A stretch of 64,000 nucleotides of DNA from Desulfarculus baarsii DSM 2075 (GTDB lineage Bacteria; Desulfobacterota; Desulfarculia; Desulfarculales; Desulfarculaceae): contig NC_014365.1 in the NCBI RefSeq assembly GCF_000143965.1, positions 1,515,501 to 1,579,500 of the forward strand. Reading direction: 5' to 3'. Position numbers and translations under genes: made by a program. Positions within the stretch are counted from its first letter, which is position 1. Each line of letters begins with the position of its first letter. The notes below the pieces were generated by a model. The model was not told the origin of the DNA. It saw only the letters and a program-made list of their open reading frames with translations, and made no database searches. This document shows, piece after piece, positions 28,352 to 40,253 of this stretch.

Positions 28352-30477
28352 TACTTGAGCCCCTTGACCGCCTGGGCCTGGATGGCGGTGATGGCGATGG
28401 TGTTGAGCACGTCGGAGATGGTGCAGCCGCGGCTGAGGTCGTTGACGGGCTTGTTGAGGCCCTGCAAAACCGGCCCGATGGCCAGGGCCTTGGCCGAACG
28501 CTGCACGGCCTTGTAGGTGTTGTTGCCGGTGTTCAGGTCGGGGAAAATGAACACCGTGGCGTGGCCGGCCACCTCGGAGCCGGGCATCTTGGCCTGGGCC
28601 ACGGCCGAATCCACGGCGGCGTCGTATTGGATGGGCCCTTCGATCTTCAGGTCGAGCCCGCGGGCGACGGCCTTTTCCTTGGCCATGGCGGTGGCCTCGC
28701 GCACCTTGTCGACGTCCAGGCCCGCGCCGCTGTCGCCGGTGGAGTAGGAGAGCATGGCCACCCTGGGCTCGATGCCAAAGGTCTTGGCGGTCAGGGCGCT
28801 GTCGAGGGCGATCTCGGAGAGCTGGACGGCGGTGGGATTGGGGTTGACGGCGCAGTCGCCGTAGACCAGCACCCGCTCGGCCAGGCACATGAAAAAGACG
28901 CTGGAGACGACGGTGGTGCCGGGCTTGGTCTTGATGATCTCGAAGGCCGGGCGCACGGTGGCGGCGGTGGTGTGCACCGCGCCGGAGACCATGCCGTCGG
29001 CGTCGCCGACGTGGACCATCATCGTGCCGAAATAGCTGGCGTCGCTGACGGCGTCGCGGGCGTTTTCGGGGGTGATGCCCTTGTGCTTGCGCAGCTCGTA
29101 GAACTGCTGGGCGTAGTCTTCGAGCTTGTCCGAGCGCTGGGGATCAATGACCGGGACGTCTTCCAGGCGCAGGGAAAACTCGCGAATGCGGTCGCGGACG
29201 CGGCTTTCGTTGCCCAGCAGGGTGATGTCGACGACGTCACGGCTGAGCAGTATCTCGGCCGCCCGCAGGATGCGCTCGTCCTCGCCCTCGGGCAGGACGA
29301 TGTGCTGCTTGTGCTTGCGCGCCCTTTGCAGCAGGCGATACTCGAACATCTTGGGCGTCATCATCGAGGTCTCGGAGGTGACGATCTTGCCGGCCAGGGC
29401 CTCGTCGTCGACGCTCTTTTCAAAGACGGCCAGGGCCCTGGCGATCTTGCGGTCGTCGTGGGGCGAGAGCTTGGCGCAGACGGCCTCGACCTTGATGGCG
29501 GTGGGGTAGGTGTTTTCGGCCACGCTAAGCACCGGGACCATGCGCGAAAAGCCGGTGATCAGCTCGCGGATGGGCTCCTCGGGCAACAGCCCCCCGGTGA
29601 GGATGATGCCGGCGATCTTGGGCATGGACTGGGAGCTGAGCGAGGCCAGGCTGGCCACCAGCACGTCGGCCCGGTCGCCGGAGGTGATGACCAGGGTTCC
29701 GTGGTTGATGCGTTGCAGGAAGTTGTGCATCTGCATGGCCGCCACGGTGAAGCTGTGGACGTTGCGGTTCAAGTGCTCGTGGCCGTAGAGCACCTTGGCC
29801 CCCAGGCTCTTGGCCACCTCGCCCACGGTGGGCAGCGACAGGGTGCGGCGGTTGGGCACGGCGTAGACGAGCTGGTTCTTGGCGAAGCGCATTTGCTTGA
29901 TGGTCTTGATGATGACGTCCTGCTCGCCGGGGCGGACCCGGTTGACGATGGTGGCCACCACCTCGCAGCCGCGGGTGCGCAGCGAATCGAACGACAGCTC
30001 CACGGCCCGGGCGGTCTCGTCGACGCTCTTGTTGTGGGCGTTGGCCACCAGAAGGACGGGGGCCTGGAAGAGCTTGGCCAGCTCGGAGTTGATGTCGAAC
30101 TCGAAGGCGCTGGTGGAGTGGACGAAATCGGTGCCCTCGTAGAGCACGAAGTCGAAGTTTTCCTCCAGCTTGCTGTTCTTGGCCAGAATCTGCTCGACCA
30201 ACTCGGAGCGACGGCCCATCGACCACATCATCTCCGATTCGGCGGCGGTGAAGGCGTACATGTCGTGGATGGGGATGCCCAGCTTGAAGTGCTCGGCGAT
30301 CAAGTTGATGTCGTGATCGATGACGCAGGGGTCGGCGGCGCAGCCGTTACTCTGGATGATCGGTCGGAAAAAGGCCACCTTGTCGATCATGCGCATGAGC
30401 ATCTCCATGACGCCCAGGCAGATGACCGACTTGCCACTGTAGGCTTCGGTCGAGGTGATATAGAGGCTGTTGGCCAT
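28351..30477 (-). CDS. pta: Phosphate acetyltransferase, long form
   Basis: 708 residues from the ATG with GGAGAG. Three parts: an N-terminal BioD-like P-loop domain (NSLYITSTEAYSGKSVICLG, about 1-200), a DRTGG domain (about 210-340, VITSGDRADVLVA) and the C-terminal catalytic PTA domain (from about 375; VVLPEGEDERILRAAEILL, GVVHTTA-like GAVHTTAATVRPA, YSTGDSGAG). This is the E. coli-type long Pta, whose N-terminal domain is regulatory. Makes or uses acetyl-CoA via acetyl phosphate, paired with ackA. Confidence 0.95.
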   Translation of the reverse strand: MANSLYITSTEAYSGKSVICLGVMEMLMRMIDKVAFFRPIIQSNGCAADPCVIDHDINLIAEHFKLGIPIHDMYAFTAAESEMMWSMGRRSELVEQILAKNSKLEENFDFVLYEGTDFVHSTSAFEFDINSELAKLFQAPVLLVANAHNKSVDETARAVELSFDSLRTRGCEVVATIVNRVRPGEQDVIIKTIKQMRFAKNQLVYAVPNRRTLSLPTVGEVAKSLGAKVLYGHEHLNRNVHSFTVAAMQMHNFLQRINHGTLVITSGDRADVLVASLASLSSQSMPKIAGIILTGGLLPEEPIRELITGFSRMVPVLSVAENTYPTAIKVEAVCAKLSPHDDRKIARALAVFEKSVDDEALAGKIVTSETSMMTPKMFEYRLLQRARKHKQHIVLPEGEDERILRAAEILLSRDVVDITLLGNESRVRDRIREFSLRLEDVPVIDPQRSDKLEDYAQQFYELRKHKGITPENARDAVSDASYFGTMMVHVGDADGMVSGAVHTTAATVRPAFEIIKTKPGTTVVSSVFFMCLAERVLVYGDCAVNPNPTAVQLSEIALDSALTAKTFGIEPRVAMLSYSTGDSGAGLDVDKVREATAMAKEKAVARGLDLKIEGPIQYDAAVDSAVAQAKMPGSEVAGHATVFIFPDLNTGNNTYKAVQRSAKALAIGPVLQGLNKPVNDLSRGCTISDVLNTIAITAIQAQAVKGLK

Positions 30478-30621
30478 GGTTTCTCTCCGGTTTTTCGTCG
30501 CGGGCGCGTTGGCGTCGCGAGCGCGTTGGCCTTGGAAGATGCTTGCCCTGATGGTCGTTGCGTGGGCGCGGCGCGCGGCCGGCCCGGCCTTGGCCCTTAT
30601 CGGCTCCGTCCTAACCGAAAT

Positions 30622-30637
30622 TGTGACGCAAATCACA
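30622..30637. promoter_or_regulatory. CRP/FNR-family operator, TGTGA-N6-TCACA
   Basis: TGTGACGCAAATCACA is an exact copy of the CRP-type half-site arrangement TGTGA-N6-TCACA. Its centre (30629.5) is about 40.5 bases upstream of the pta start predicted from GATAAG at 30596-30601 (minus strand), the class II activator position. Desulfobacterota have CRP/FNR relatives (for example HcpR) with similar sites. Which regulator binds here is not known. Confidence 0.6.
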
Positions 30638-30727
30638 GATTGCGTAAATGGCGTATCTCGCCTGCAACTTCATTATGAAGGGCCGGCCGGTGGAGTCAAT
30701 GCCTTGCGCGCATGGCCCCGCCTCGCC

Positions 30728-30756
30728 TTGACACCGGCCCATTGCTGAGATAACTT
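30728..30756 (+). promoter_or_regulatory. Predicted promoter of the aminotransferase-hom operon
   Basis: Consensus TTGACA at 30728-30733, a 17-base spacer and a weak -10 TAACTT at 30751-30756. A start near 30763 would leave a leader of about 75 bases. Confidence 0.4.
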
Positions 30757-30839
30757 CCTTTATTCGGCCGCTTTTTCGCAAAAAAAGGGGAACAAGGCCA
30801 AACGCAATTTTTCGTTTCAAAGCAATGGGGAAAAGGCAA

Positions 30840-32009
30840 ATGCAAGAGTTTCGTAGGATGAAAAGGCTTCCCCCTTATGTCTTCGCGGTGGTCACCGAGC
30901 TGAAAATGGCCGCCCGTCGCCGCGGCGAGGACATCATCGACCTGGGCATGGGCAACCCCGACCTGCCCACCCCCGATCATATCGTGGAGAAGTTGGTGGA
31001 AGCCGCCCGCAAGGGCGCCAACCACCGCTACTCCGCTAGCAAGGGCATCACCAAGCTGCGCCACGCCATCGCCGCCTGGTACAAGCGGCGCTATGACGTC
31101 GACATAGATCCCGAGACCGAGGCCGTGGCCACCATCGGCGTCAAGGAAGGCCTCAGCCACCTGGTGCTGGCCACCATCAGCCCCGGCGACGTGGTGCTGG
31201 CCCCCAGCCCGACCTACCCGATCCATCCCTACAGCGTGGTCATCGCCGGCGGCGACCTGCGCAACGTGCCCATTTTGCCCGACCGCGACTTTTTCGAGGA
31301 TCTGCAAACGGCCCTGCGTCAGACCTGGCCCCAGCCCAAGATGCTCATCACCAGCTTCCCCCACAACCCCACCACCGTCTGCGTGGATTTGGCGTTCATG
31401 ACCAAGCTGGTGGAATTCTGTAAGGAAAACCAGATCTGGCTGGTGCACGACTTCGCCTACGCCGACCTGACCTTCGACGGCTACGAAGCGCCCAGCGTTT
31501 TGCAGGTGCCGGGGGCCAAGGACATCGCCGTGGAGTTTTTCAGCGCCAGCAAGAGCTACTCCATGGCCGGCTGGCGGCTGGGCTTCTGCGTGGGCAACCG
31601 CGAGATGGTCAACGCCCTCACGCGCATCAAGAGCTACCTGGACTACGGCGTCTTCCAGCCCATCCAGATCGCCGGCATCATCGCCCTCAACGAAGACCAG
31701 GAGTGCGTCAAGCAGATCGTCGAGGTCTATCGCAGCCGCCGCGACGTGCTGATCAACGGCCTGGAGCGCATCGGCTGGCATGTGCCCTCGCCCAAGGGCA
31801 CCATGTTCGTCTGGGCCAAGATCCCCGAACCATACCGCGCCGCCGGCTCGGTGGAGTTCTGCAAAAAGCTGGTGGAAGAGGCCAAGGTGGCCGTGAGCCC
31901 CGGCATCGGCTTTGGCGAATACGGCGACGAATACGTGCGGTTCGCCCTGGTCGAAAACGAGCAGCGCATCAACCAGGCCATCCGCGGCCTGCGCAAGTTC
32001 CTGTGCTGA
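30840..32009 (+). CDS. alaC: Alanine/glutamate-pyruvate class I aminotransferase (AlaC-like)
   Basis: 389 residues. Fold-type I PLP enzyme; best match by motif to AlaC (pyruvate + glutamate to alanine + 2-oxoglutarate). Seen: [15 protein letters not shown] at the N-terminus, [40 protein letters not shown] and the PLP lysine in [20 protein letters not shown] 30840 is preferred over ATG 30825 because GGGGAAAAGG precedes it and homologues begin with a short [14 protein letters not shown]. First gene of alaC-hom-apgM-ybgC; in this setting an aspartate-family role is also conceivable. Confidence 0.87.
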   Translation: MQEFRRMKRLPPYVFAVVTELKMAARRRGEDIIDLGMGNPDLPTPDHIVEKLVEAARKGANHRYSASKGITKLRHAIAAWYKRRYDVDIDPETEAVATIGVKEGLSHLVLATISPGDVVLAPSPTYPIHPYSVVIAGGDLRNVPILPDRDFFEDLQTALRQTWPQPKMLITSFPHNPTTVCVDLAFMTKLVEFCKENQIWLVHDFAYADLTFDGYEAPSVLQVPGAKDIAVEFFSASKSYSMAGWRLGFCVGNREMVNALTRIKSYLDYGVFQPIQIAGIIALNEDQECVKQIVEVYRSRRDVLINGLERIGWHVPSPKGTMFVWAKIPEPYRAAGSVEFCKKLVEEAKVAVSPGIGFGEYGDEYVRFALVENEQRINQAIRGLRKFLC

Positions 32010-32035
32010 AACGGCCGGGCGGCGAAGGAGGCTCC

Positions 32036-33343
32036 ATGACGCGAAAACGCATCAACGTCGGCCTGATCGGCCTGGGCACGGTGGGCGGCGGCGTGGCCCG
32101 TCTGCTTTTGGAGCAACAGCGCCGCCTGTCCGATTATCTGGGCGCCGAATTGACCCTGGCCAGGGCCGCCGATCGTGATCCGGCCCTGGCCCAGGGCCTC
32201 GACTTGCCCGCCGGCGTCCTGGTCGCCGATGGCGCGGCCGTGGTCGCCGACCCCCAGGTCGACATCGTCGTCGAGCTGATCGGCGGCCTGGAGCCGGCCC
32301 GGGCGTTCGTGCTGGCGGCCATTGCCGGCGGCAAACACGTGGCCACGGCCAACAAGGCCCTGCTGGCCCACCACGGCCGCGAGATCTTCCTGGCCGCCCG
32401 GCAAAAGGGCGTGGGCGTGGCCTTCGAGGCCTCGGTGGGCGGCGGCATCCCGCTCATCCGCAGCCTGCGCGAGGGCCTGGCCGCCAACGACATCAGCCAC
32501 TGCCTGGGCATCCTGAACGGCACCTGCAACTTCATCCTCAGCAAGATGACCGCCGAGGGCGCGGCCTACGCCGACGTGCTGGCCCAGGCCCAGCAAGAAG
32601 GCTACGCCGAGGCCGACCCCACCTTCGACGTGGCCGGCACCGACACCGCCCACAAGCTGGCCATCATCGCCGCCCTGGTCACCGGACGTCAGCCCGAGCT
32701 CAACGACATCTCCACCGAGGGCATCACCAAGATCGCCCCGCTGGACATCCAACTGGCCGGCGAGTTCGGCTTCAAGGTCAAGCTGCTGGCCGTGCTGCGC
32801 AAGGTCGGCCAGGCGGTGGAGCTGCGCGTGCACCCCACGCTGGTGCCGCTGGGCCATCCCATGGCCAGCGTGGATGGGCCCTTCAACGCCCTGTTCGTCG
32901 AGGGCGACTGGGTGGGCGAGGTGTTGCTCTATGGCCGGGGGGCCGGCCGGCGGCCCACGGCCTCGGCCGTGGTCGGCGACGTGCTCGACCTGGCCCGCGA
33001 CGTGCTTTGCGGCTGCCCCGGCCGGGTGCCGCCGCTGGGCTCGGCCGCCGAGCCCGAGGGTCCGCTGGCCCTGGCCCCGCTGGATCAGACGGTGTGCAAG
33101 TATTATTTCCGTTTTGCCGCCCAAGATAAACCCGGCGTGCTGGCGGCCATCAGCGCGGTGCTGGCCGAGCACCGGATTTCCATCGAGGCCGTGATCCAGA
33201 AAGGCCGCGAGGAGGCCGGGCCGGTGCCCATCGTCATGCTGACCCACGAGGCCAACGAGGCGGCGGTGCAACGGGCCCTGGCGCGCATCAACGCCTTGCC
33301 CTTCATCGCCGAGGACACCATGTTTATCCGCGTGGCCGGCTAG
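32036..33343 (+). CDS. hom: Homoserine dehydrogenase with ACT domain
   Basis: 435 residues; AAGGAGG seven bases before the ATG. NAD(P) Rossmann motif GLIGLGTVGGGVARLL, catalytic region ATANKALLAHHG, GILNGTCNFILSKM and EADPTFDVAGTDTAHKLAI. A C-terminal ACT domain (about 350-435, YYFRFAAQDKPGVLAAISAVL) is the usual site of threonine feedback. Reduces aspartate semialdehyde to homoserine. Confidence 0.95.
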   Translation: MTRKRINVGLIGLGTVGGGVARLLLEQQRRLSDYLGAELTLARAADRDPALAQGLDLPAGVLVADGAAVVADPQVDIVVELIGGLEPARAFVLAAIAGGKHVATANKALLAHHGREIFLAARQKGVGVAFEASVGGGIPLIRSLREGLAANDISHCLGILNGTCNFILSKMTAEGAAYADVLAQAQQEGYAEADPTFDVAGTDTAHKLAIIAALVTGRQPELNDISTEGITKIAPLDIQLAGEFGFKVKLLAVLRKVGQAVELRVHPTLVPLGHPMASVDGPFNALFVEGDWVGEVLLYGRGAGRRPTASAVVGDVLDLARDVLCGCPGRVPPLGSAAEPEGPLALAPLDQTVCKYYFRFAAQDKPGVLAAISAVLAEHRISIEAVIQKGREEAGPVPIVMLTHEANEAAVQRALARINALPFIAEDTMFIRVAG

Positions 33344-33369
33344 ACCCGGCGGGAGCGGTTTCAAGGATC

Positions 33370-34566
33370 ATGAAATACATCGTTTTGGTGGGCGACGGCA
33401 TGGGCGATCTGCCCGTGGACGAACTGGGCGGCCAGACCGTCCTGCAAGCGGCCCACACCCCCAACATGGATCGTCTGGCCGCCAGCGGCCTGCTGGGCCT
33501 GACCAAGACCATCCCCGAGGGCATGGAGCCGGGCTCGGACGTGGCCAACATGTCGCTGATGGGCTATGATCCGGCCCGCTATCACACGGGCCGCTCGCCC
33601 ATCGAGGCCGCCTCCATGGGCGTGGACCTGGGGCCGGAGGAGATCGCCTTTCGCTGCAATCTGGTCACGCTCGACTACGGCCCGCCCGCGCTGATGATCG
33701 ACTATTCGGCCGGCCACATCGATAGCGAAACCGCCGCCGGGCTGGTGGGCGCCCTGCAACGGGCCCTGGGCCGCGACGGCCTGACCTTCCACCCCGGCGT
33801 GAGTTATCGGCACTTGTTGGTCTGGCGCGGCGGACCCCTGGACGCGGCCACCGTGCCGCCCCACGACCGCACCGGCCAACGGGTCGATGACGCCCTCGAC
33901 GGGCCCGGCCCGGCCCGGGCCGTGGCCGAACTGATCCGCGCCAGTTGGCCCGTGCTGCGGGATCACCCGATCAACGCCGAGCGCCTGGCCAAGGGCCTGC
34001 GGCCGGCCAACAGCATCTGGCTGTGGGGCCAGGGCACCAAGCCGGCCCTGCCCACGGTGGGCCAGCGCTTCGGCCTGAGCGGCCGGACGATCTCGGCGGT
34101 GGACTTGGTCAAGGGCCTGGGCGTGCTGGCCGGTCTGCCGCCGGTGGACGTGCCGGGGGCCACGGGCTGGCTGGACACCAACTACGCCGGCAAGATCGCC
34201 GCCGCCCTGGCGGCCCTGGCCGAGGGCGACATGGCCTTCGTGCACGTGGAGGCCCCCGACGAGGCCGGCCACGGCGGGGATTATCGCAAAAAGCTCCAGG
34301 CCATCGAGGATTTCGACGCCAAGGTTGTCGGGCCCATCGTCAAGGGCGCGGCCGACCTGGGGCGCTATCGAGTGTTGCTCATGCCCGATCACTACACGCC
34401 GCTGTGCACCAAGACCCACGGCCGTCAGGCGGTGCCGTTCGTGATCTGGGATTCGGCCCGGGCGGCGGCCGGCGGGGCCGGCTTCAACGAGCCGGCGGCG
34501 GCGGCCACGGGCCTGGTGGTCGAAAGGGCCCACGAGCTGTTGCCCATGCTGGTGGAGGTCAAGTGA
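33370..34566 (+). CDS. apgM: Cofactor-independent phosphoglycerate mutase, archaeal type (or homoserine kinase analogue)
   Basis: 398 residues, alkaline phosphatase superfamily. Metal and active-site motifs: KYIVLVGDGMGDLP, the nucleophile serine region EPGSDVANMSLMGYDP, VHVEAPDEAGHGGD and LMPDHYTPLCTKTH. By family it interconverts 3- and 2-phosphoglycerate. Members encoded next to hom in bacteria without thrB have been proposed to phosphorylate homoserine instead. Here it lies 26 bases after hom, and no thrB is seen in the window although thrC is present. Confidence 0.85.
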   Translation: MKYIVLVGDGMGDLPVDELGGQTVLQAAHTPNMDRLAASGLLGLTKTIPEGMEPGSDVANMSLMGYDPARYHTGRSPIEAASMGVDLGPEEIAFRCNLVTLDYGPPALMIDYSAGHIDSETAAGLVGALQRALGRDGLTFHPGVSYRHLLVWRGGPLDAATVPPHDRTGQRVDDALDGPGPARAVAELIRASWPVLRDHPINAERLAKGLRPANSIWLWGQGTKPALPTVGQRFGLSGRTISAVDLVKGLGVLAGLPPVDVPGATGWLDTNYAGKIAAALAALAEGDMAFVHVEAPDEAGHGGDYRKKLQAIEDFDAKVVGPIVKGAADLGRYRVLLMPDHYTPLCTKTHGRQAVPFVIWDSARAAAGGAGFNEPAAAATGLVVERAHELLPMLVEVK

Positions 34567-34973
34567 TCCACCGCTGGCGGATGCGCCCGCTTTTTGGCGA
34601 CACCGACTCGATGGGCGTGGTCTATCACGGCAATTATCTGCGCTATTTCGAGCGTGGACGGGCCGAACTGATGCGCGCGGCCGGCCGGGCCTACACCGAG
34701 TTGATGGACCTGGGCCTGCATCTGCCGGTCAGCGAGGCCTGGGTCAAGTATCACCGGCCGGCGCGCTACGACGACGATCTGGTCATCGAAACCAGCGTGG
34801 ATTGGATCAAGAAGGCCTCGCTGCGCTTCGAGTACAAGATTGTCCGCGCGGCGGGCGACGATGAGGTTTTGTTGGTCAGCGGGGCCACGGTCCACGCCTG
34901 CGTCGACGGCCAGGGCCGCGTGCGGCCGCTGCCCCAATGGTTGACCGGGTTGACTAAACGCTCGGACGAGTGA
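34563..34973 (+). CDS. Acyl-CoA thioesterase, YbgC family
   Basis: 136 residues; GTG start overlapping the apgM stop (GTGA). 4HBT hotdog fold with the YbgC active-site motif FGDTDSMGVVYHGNYLRYFE (catalytic aspartate in GDTDxxGVVYH). Hydrolyses acyl-CoA thioesters; substrate not known. Last gene of the alaC operon. Confidence 0.9.
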   Translation: MIHRWRMRPLFGDTDSMGVVYHGNYLRYFERGRAELMRAAGRAYTELMDLGLHLPVSEAWVKYHRPARYDDDLVIETSVDWIKKASLRFEYKIVRAAGDDEVLLVSGATVHACVDGQGRVRPLPQWLTGLTKRSDE

Positions 34974-35146
34974 AGTGAAACGCCGGCCTGGCGGTCGCCC
35001 AAAGCGGCCGCCTTGCCGTTTGTATACACACTTTACTTGCGCGGGCAAAACAGGAATGCTAAAGAAAGTGGGTTTGAAAACCACGTCAACTATATCAGGC
35101 GCGACGGCCCGCGATTGGGCCGCGCCACGCCTTAGGGAGGTTTGAA

Positions 35147-37831
<2,685 letters not shown>

Positions 37832-37850
37832 CCCAGCTTCCGCCAATAAA

Positions 37851-37888
37851 GGGCCGCGCTCTCGATCAGGGGGCGCGGCCCTTTTGTT
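37851..37888 (+). terminator. Intrinsic terminator of ppdK
   Basis: GGGCCGCGC pairs with GCGCGGCCC across a 13-base loop, followed by TTTTGTTT, 20 bases after the stop. Confidence 0.8.
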
Positions 37889-38018
37889 TGCGAGGGATGT
37901 TTTGTTGCGCTAGGGTGTAAAATAACGATACCGGCGGCATTTGGTTTGGCTGATCGTGCAAAGCGTCAGGCCGCCTTTATTGACCAGGCCACATCAATTT
38001 CAATGGAGCCAGGCTTTC

Positions 38019-39005
38019 ATGAGCGGCATTCGGTTGATCGGTTCGGGTTATTACCTGCCGGAAAAGATTCTCAGCAACTTCGACCTGGAAAAATCCCTGG
38101 ACACCACCGATGAGTGGATCGTCAAACGCACTGGCATAAAAGAGCGGCGCATCGCCAGGGCCGATCAGGCCACCAGCGATCTGGCCCTGGAGGCCAGCCG
38201 CATGGCCATGCAAAAGGCCGGCGTGGGCCCCGACGATCTGGACATGATCATCGTGGCCACCGTCACCCCGGACATGTGCTGCCCTTCGGCGGCCAACTTT
38301 CTGCAAGCCAAGTTGCGGGCCATGCGGGCGGTCAGCTTCGACGTGACGGCCGCCTGCTCGGGCTTTTGTTTCGTGCTGGACGTGGCCCGGCAATACCTGC
38401 TCACCGGCGCGGCCAAAACCGTGCTGGTGGTCGGCGCGGAGGTGATGTCGCGCGTGCAGGACTGGACCGACCGGGCCAACTGCGTGCTCTGGGGCGACGG
38501 CTCGGGCGCGGTGGTGCTGCAAGCCGGCGACGGCGCGCCGCGCCTGGTGGACACCTACGTGGGCGCCGACGGCTTCAACGGCCAGGACTTGCAGGTGCCC
38601 GGCGGCGGCTCGCTGACCACGCCCATCAGCCACGAGTCGGTCGACGCCAAGAAGCACACCCTGCGCCTTTTCAACGCGGCCAACTCCATGCGCATAGCCG
38701 TGCAGCAGTTTGTCCACTCGGTGGACGTGATCCTGGGGCGCAACGGGTTGGCTTACCAGGACGTGGCCCATTTCGTGCCCCACCAGGCCAACATCCGCAT
38801 GATCCAGCAGGTGGCCAAGCGCATGGACGTGGACATGGAGCGCTTTGTCATCACCATCCACAAATACGCCAACATCTCGGCGGCCAGTTCGGCCATCGCC
38901 CTGGCCGAGGCCATCGACCAAGGCCGGATCAAACCCGGCGACGTGGTCTGCCTGTTGGTCTTTGGCGGCGGCCTGACCTGGGGCAGCGCCTTGTTCCAGT
39001 TCTGA
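38019..39005 (+). CDS. 3-oxoacyl-ACP synthase III (FabH-like)
   Basis: 328 residues from the ATG with GGAG upstream. KAS III triad: Cys113 in VTAACSGFCFVLD, His in FVPHQANIRMI (about 254) and Asn in HKYANISAASSAIAL (about 284). The N-terminus reads GIRLIGSGYYLPEKILSN. KAS III starts fatty acid synthesis by condensing acetyl-CoA with malonyl-ACP. No fab, acpP or plsX genes flank it, so it may be a paralogue with another acyl substrate. Confidence 0.87.
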   Translation: MSGIRLIGSGYYLPEKILSNFDLEKSLDTTDEWIVKRTGIKERRIARADQATSDLALEASRMAMQKAGVGPDDLDMIIVATVTPDMCCPSAANFLQAKLRAMRAVSFDVTAACSGFCFVLDVARQYLLTGAAKTVLVVGAEVMSRVQDWTDRANCVLWGDGSGAVVLQAGDGAPRLVDTYVGADGFNGQDLQVPGGGSLTTPISHESVDAKKHTLRLFNAANSMRIAVQQFVHSVDVILGRNGLAYQDVAHFVPHQANIRMIQQVAKRMDVDMERFVITIHKYANISAASSAIALAEAIDQGRIKPGDVVCLLVFGGGLTWGSALFQF

Positions 39006-39015
39006 GAGACGCGGC

Positions 39016-39624
39016 GTGAGGGCGCGGCGCTTGGCGATGCTGGCGGTGGTCGTGGCGGCGGTGGCCGCGCTGATCATGGCCGGGCCCGCGCCGGCCCGGG
39101 CCCAGCTCGACGATCCGCTGGTGATCCACGACGGCGTGGACTGCTTCAACTGGCCGGGCGCGCCCCAGCGCCTCTGCGCCCAGTGGCGGCTGATCGCCGC
39201 GGCCAAGGGCGGCGTGAAGTGGACGATGTTCGTCTCGGGCGTGGGCATGCAAGAGCATTTGTTCGCCCAGGAGCAATCCTTCAGCGCCGCCGAAAAGGCC
39301 GGTCTTATCGCCGCCCTGCGCAAGGGCCTGCGCTGGTCGCGCACGGCCGCGCGCGAAAAAATCGACGTCGTGCGGCGCATCGGCGTGGTCGGCGGCCGGC
39401 TGACGGTGGATTTTCTCTCCACTGGCGGCGGCCGCGAATGCGTGGTGCGCCTGCAAATGCAAGACTGGCTAAAGGACAAGCCCGTGCCGATGTTCGTGGC
39501 CTACGGCCGCCAGCAAGACGCCCGGCACGGCCTGGGCGCGTTGATCAAGGCCTTGGAAGGCTCGGAGGCGGCCCACGCCGATCGGCAAAAGGAGCGGGCG
39601 CGACGGATGCGCCTGCTCAAGTAA
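39016..39624 (+). CDS. Secreted protein of unknown function
   Basis: 202 residues; GTG start ten bases after the fabH-like stop. Clear signal peptide (MRARRLAMLAVVVAAVAALIMAGPAPARA), so exported or periplasmic. The mature part has the conserved-looking LVIHDGVDCFNWPGAPQRLCAQWR, VDFLSTGGGRECVVRLQ and a charged tail. No family recognised. Probably co-transcribed with the fabH-like gene. Confidence 0.72.
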   Translation: MRARRLAMLAVVVAAVAALIMAGPAPARAQLDDPLVIHDGVDCFNWPGAPQRLCAQWRLIAAAKGGVKWTMFVSGVGMQEHLFAQEQSFSAAEKAGLIAALRKGLRWSRTAAREKIDVVRRIGVVGGRLTVDFLSTGGGRECVVRLQMQDWLKDKPVPMFVAYGRQQDARHGLGALIKALEGSEAAHADRQKERARRMRLLK

Positions 39625-39635
39625 GCCGGCCCGCC

Positions 39636-40229
39636 CTAGAACTCCTCGACCTCGCCGCCGCCGGCGATGGGCCGCCTTTGCCGCGTATTGAGGTCGAAGG
39701 TCCAGCCCGGCTCGATCTGGCCCGAGCGGCTGTAGCCACGGTCTTCCCAATAGCCGCCGCGCATGCGATCTTCAAAGACGATTTTCGCCAACCATTTGGC
39801 GCTCTTGTAGCCATAGAGGCACGGCACGATCATGCGCAGCGGCCCGCCGTAAACGCGCTCCAGCGCTTGGCCCTCCACCGCCAGGCACAACAGCGTTCGC
39901 GGCCGGGCCAGGTCGGCCAGGCTGACGGTGGTCTGATAGACCCCGCCCCACGAGACAAACGTGGCGTGGCTGGCCTGGGCCGTGGGCCGGGCGATGGCTA
40001 GGAAGTCGGGCCACGACACGCCCTGCCACAACGCCCGCAGCGAAAAGCCGCTGACCGATGTCAGCCGGGCGTCAACCTGGCTCTGGGGCCAGGCGGCCAC
40101 CTGGGCCAGGGTGTAAACGGCCGGCGACTCGCACAGGCCGGCCACTTCCAGCCGCCAATCCTCGTCGGCGATGGCGGGCACGCCGCCGGCCTTGAAGGCC
40201 GGCATGCCCAGTCGGGCCAGCACGCTCAT
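39636..40229 (-). CDS. Sulfite oxidase-fold (YedY/MsrP-like) protein without the Mo-binding cysteine
   Basis: 197 residues. Aligns by eye to the molybdopterin domain of MsrP (YedY): SLRALWQGVSWPDFLAIARPT and GGPLRMIVPCLYGYKSAKWL correspond to the E. coli segments around WIGFPLHKLLALAEPT and GAPVRLIVPWKYGFKGIKS. The Mo ligand cysteine of the RxRCVEAWS motif is Ser here (ARLTSVSGFS). No Tat or Sec signal, so cytoplasmic. It may bind pterin differently or be a non-catalytic relative. Follows the MBL gene by 24 bases. Confidence 0.75.
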   Translation of the reverse strand: MSVLARLGMPAFKAGGVPAIADEDWRLEVAGLCESPAVYTLAQVAAWPQSQVDARLTSVSGFSLRALWQGVSWPDFLAIARPTAQASHATFVSWGGVYQTTVSLADLARPRTLLCLAVEGQALERVYGGPLRMIVPCLYGYKSAKWLAKIVFEDRMRGGYWEDRGYSRSGQIEPGWTFDLNTRQRRPIAGGGEVEEF

Positions 40230-40253
40230 ATCAGGCTCCTTTCGCGACGGCGG

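Larger units (their letters stand above)
30478..30839. other. Divergent regulatory region between pta-ackA and the aminotransferase operon
   Basis: 362 bases without a gene. Its right half is AT-rich relative to the flanks. It holds a CRP-family palindrome at 30622-30637, a minus-strand -10-like GATAAG at 30596-30601 that would give a pta transcript start near 30589, and a plus-strand promoter at 30728-30756 for the aminotransferase. Confidence 0.6.

Noticed and set aside
28561-30678. 705-codon plus-strand frame across pta
   Set aside because: Antisense to pta; low-complexity His/Asp/Gly/Leu composition and no recognisable domain.
34974-35146. Riboswitch upstream of ppdK
   Set aside because: Some short inverted repeats and TGTATACA are present, but nothing resembling a known aptamer core; only the ribosome site AGGGAGG is clear.
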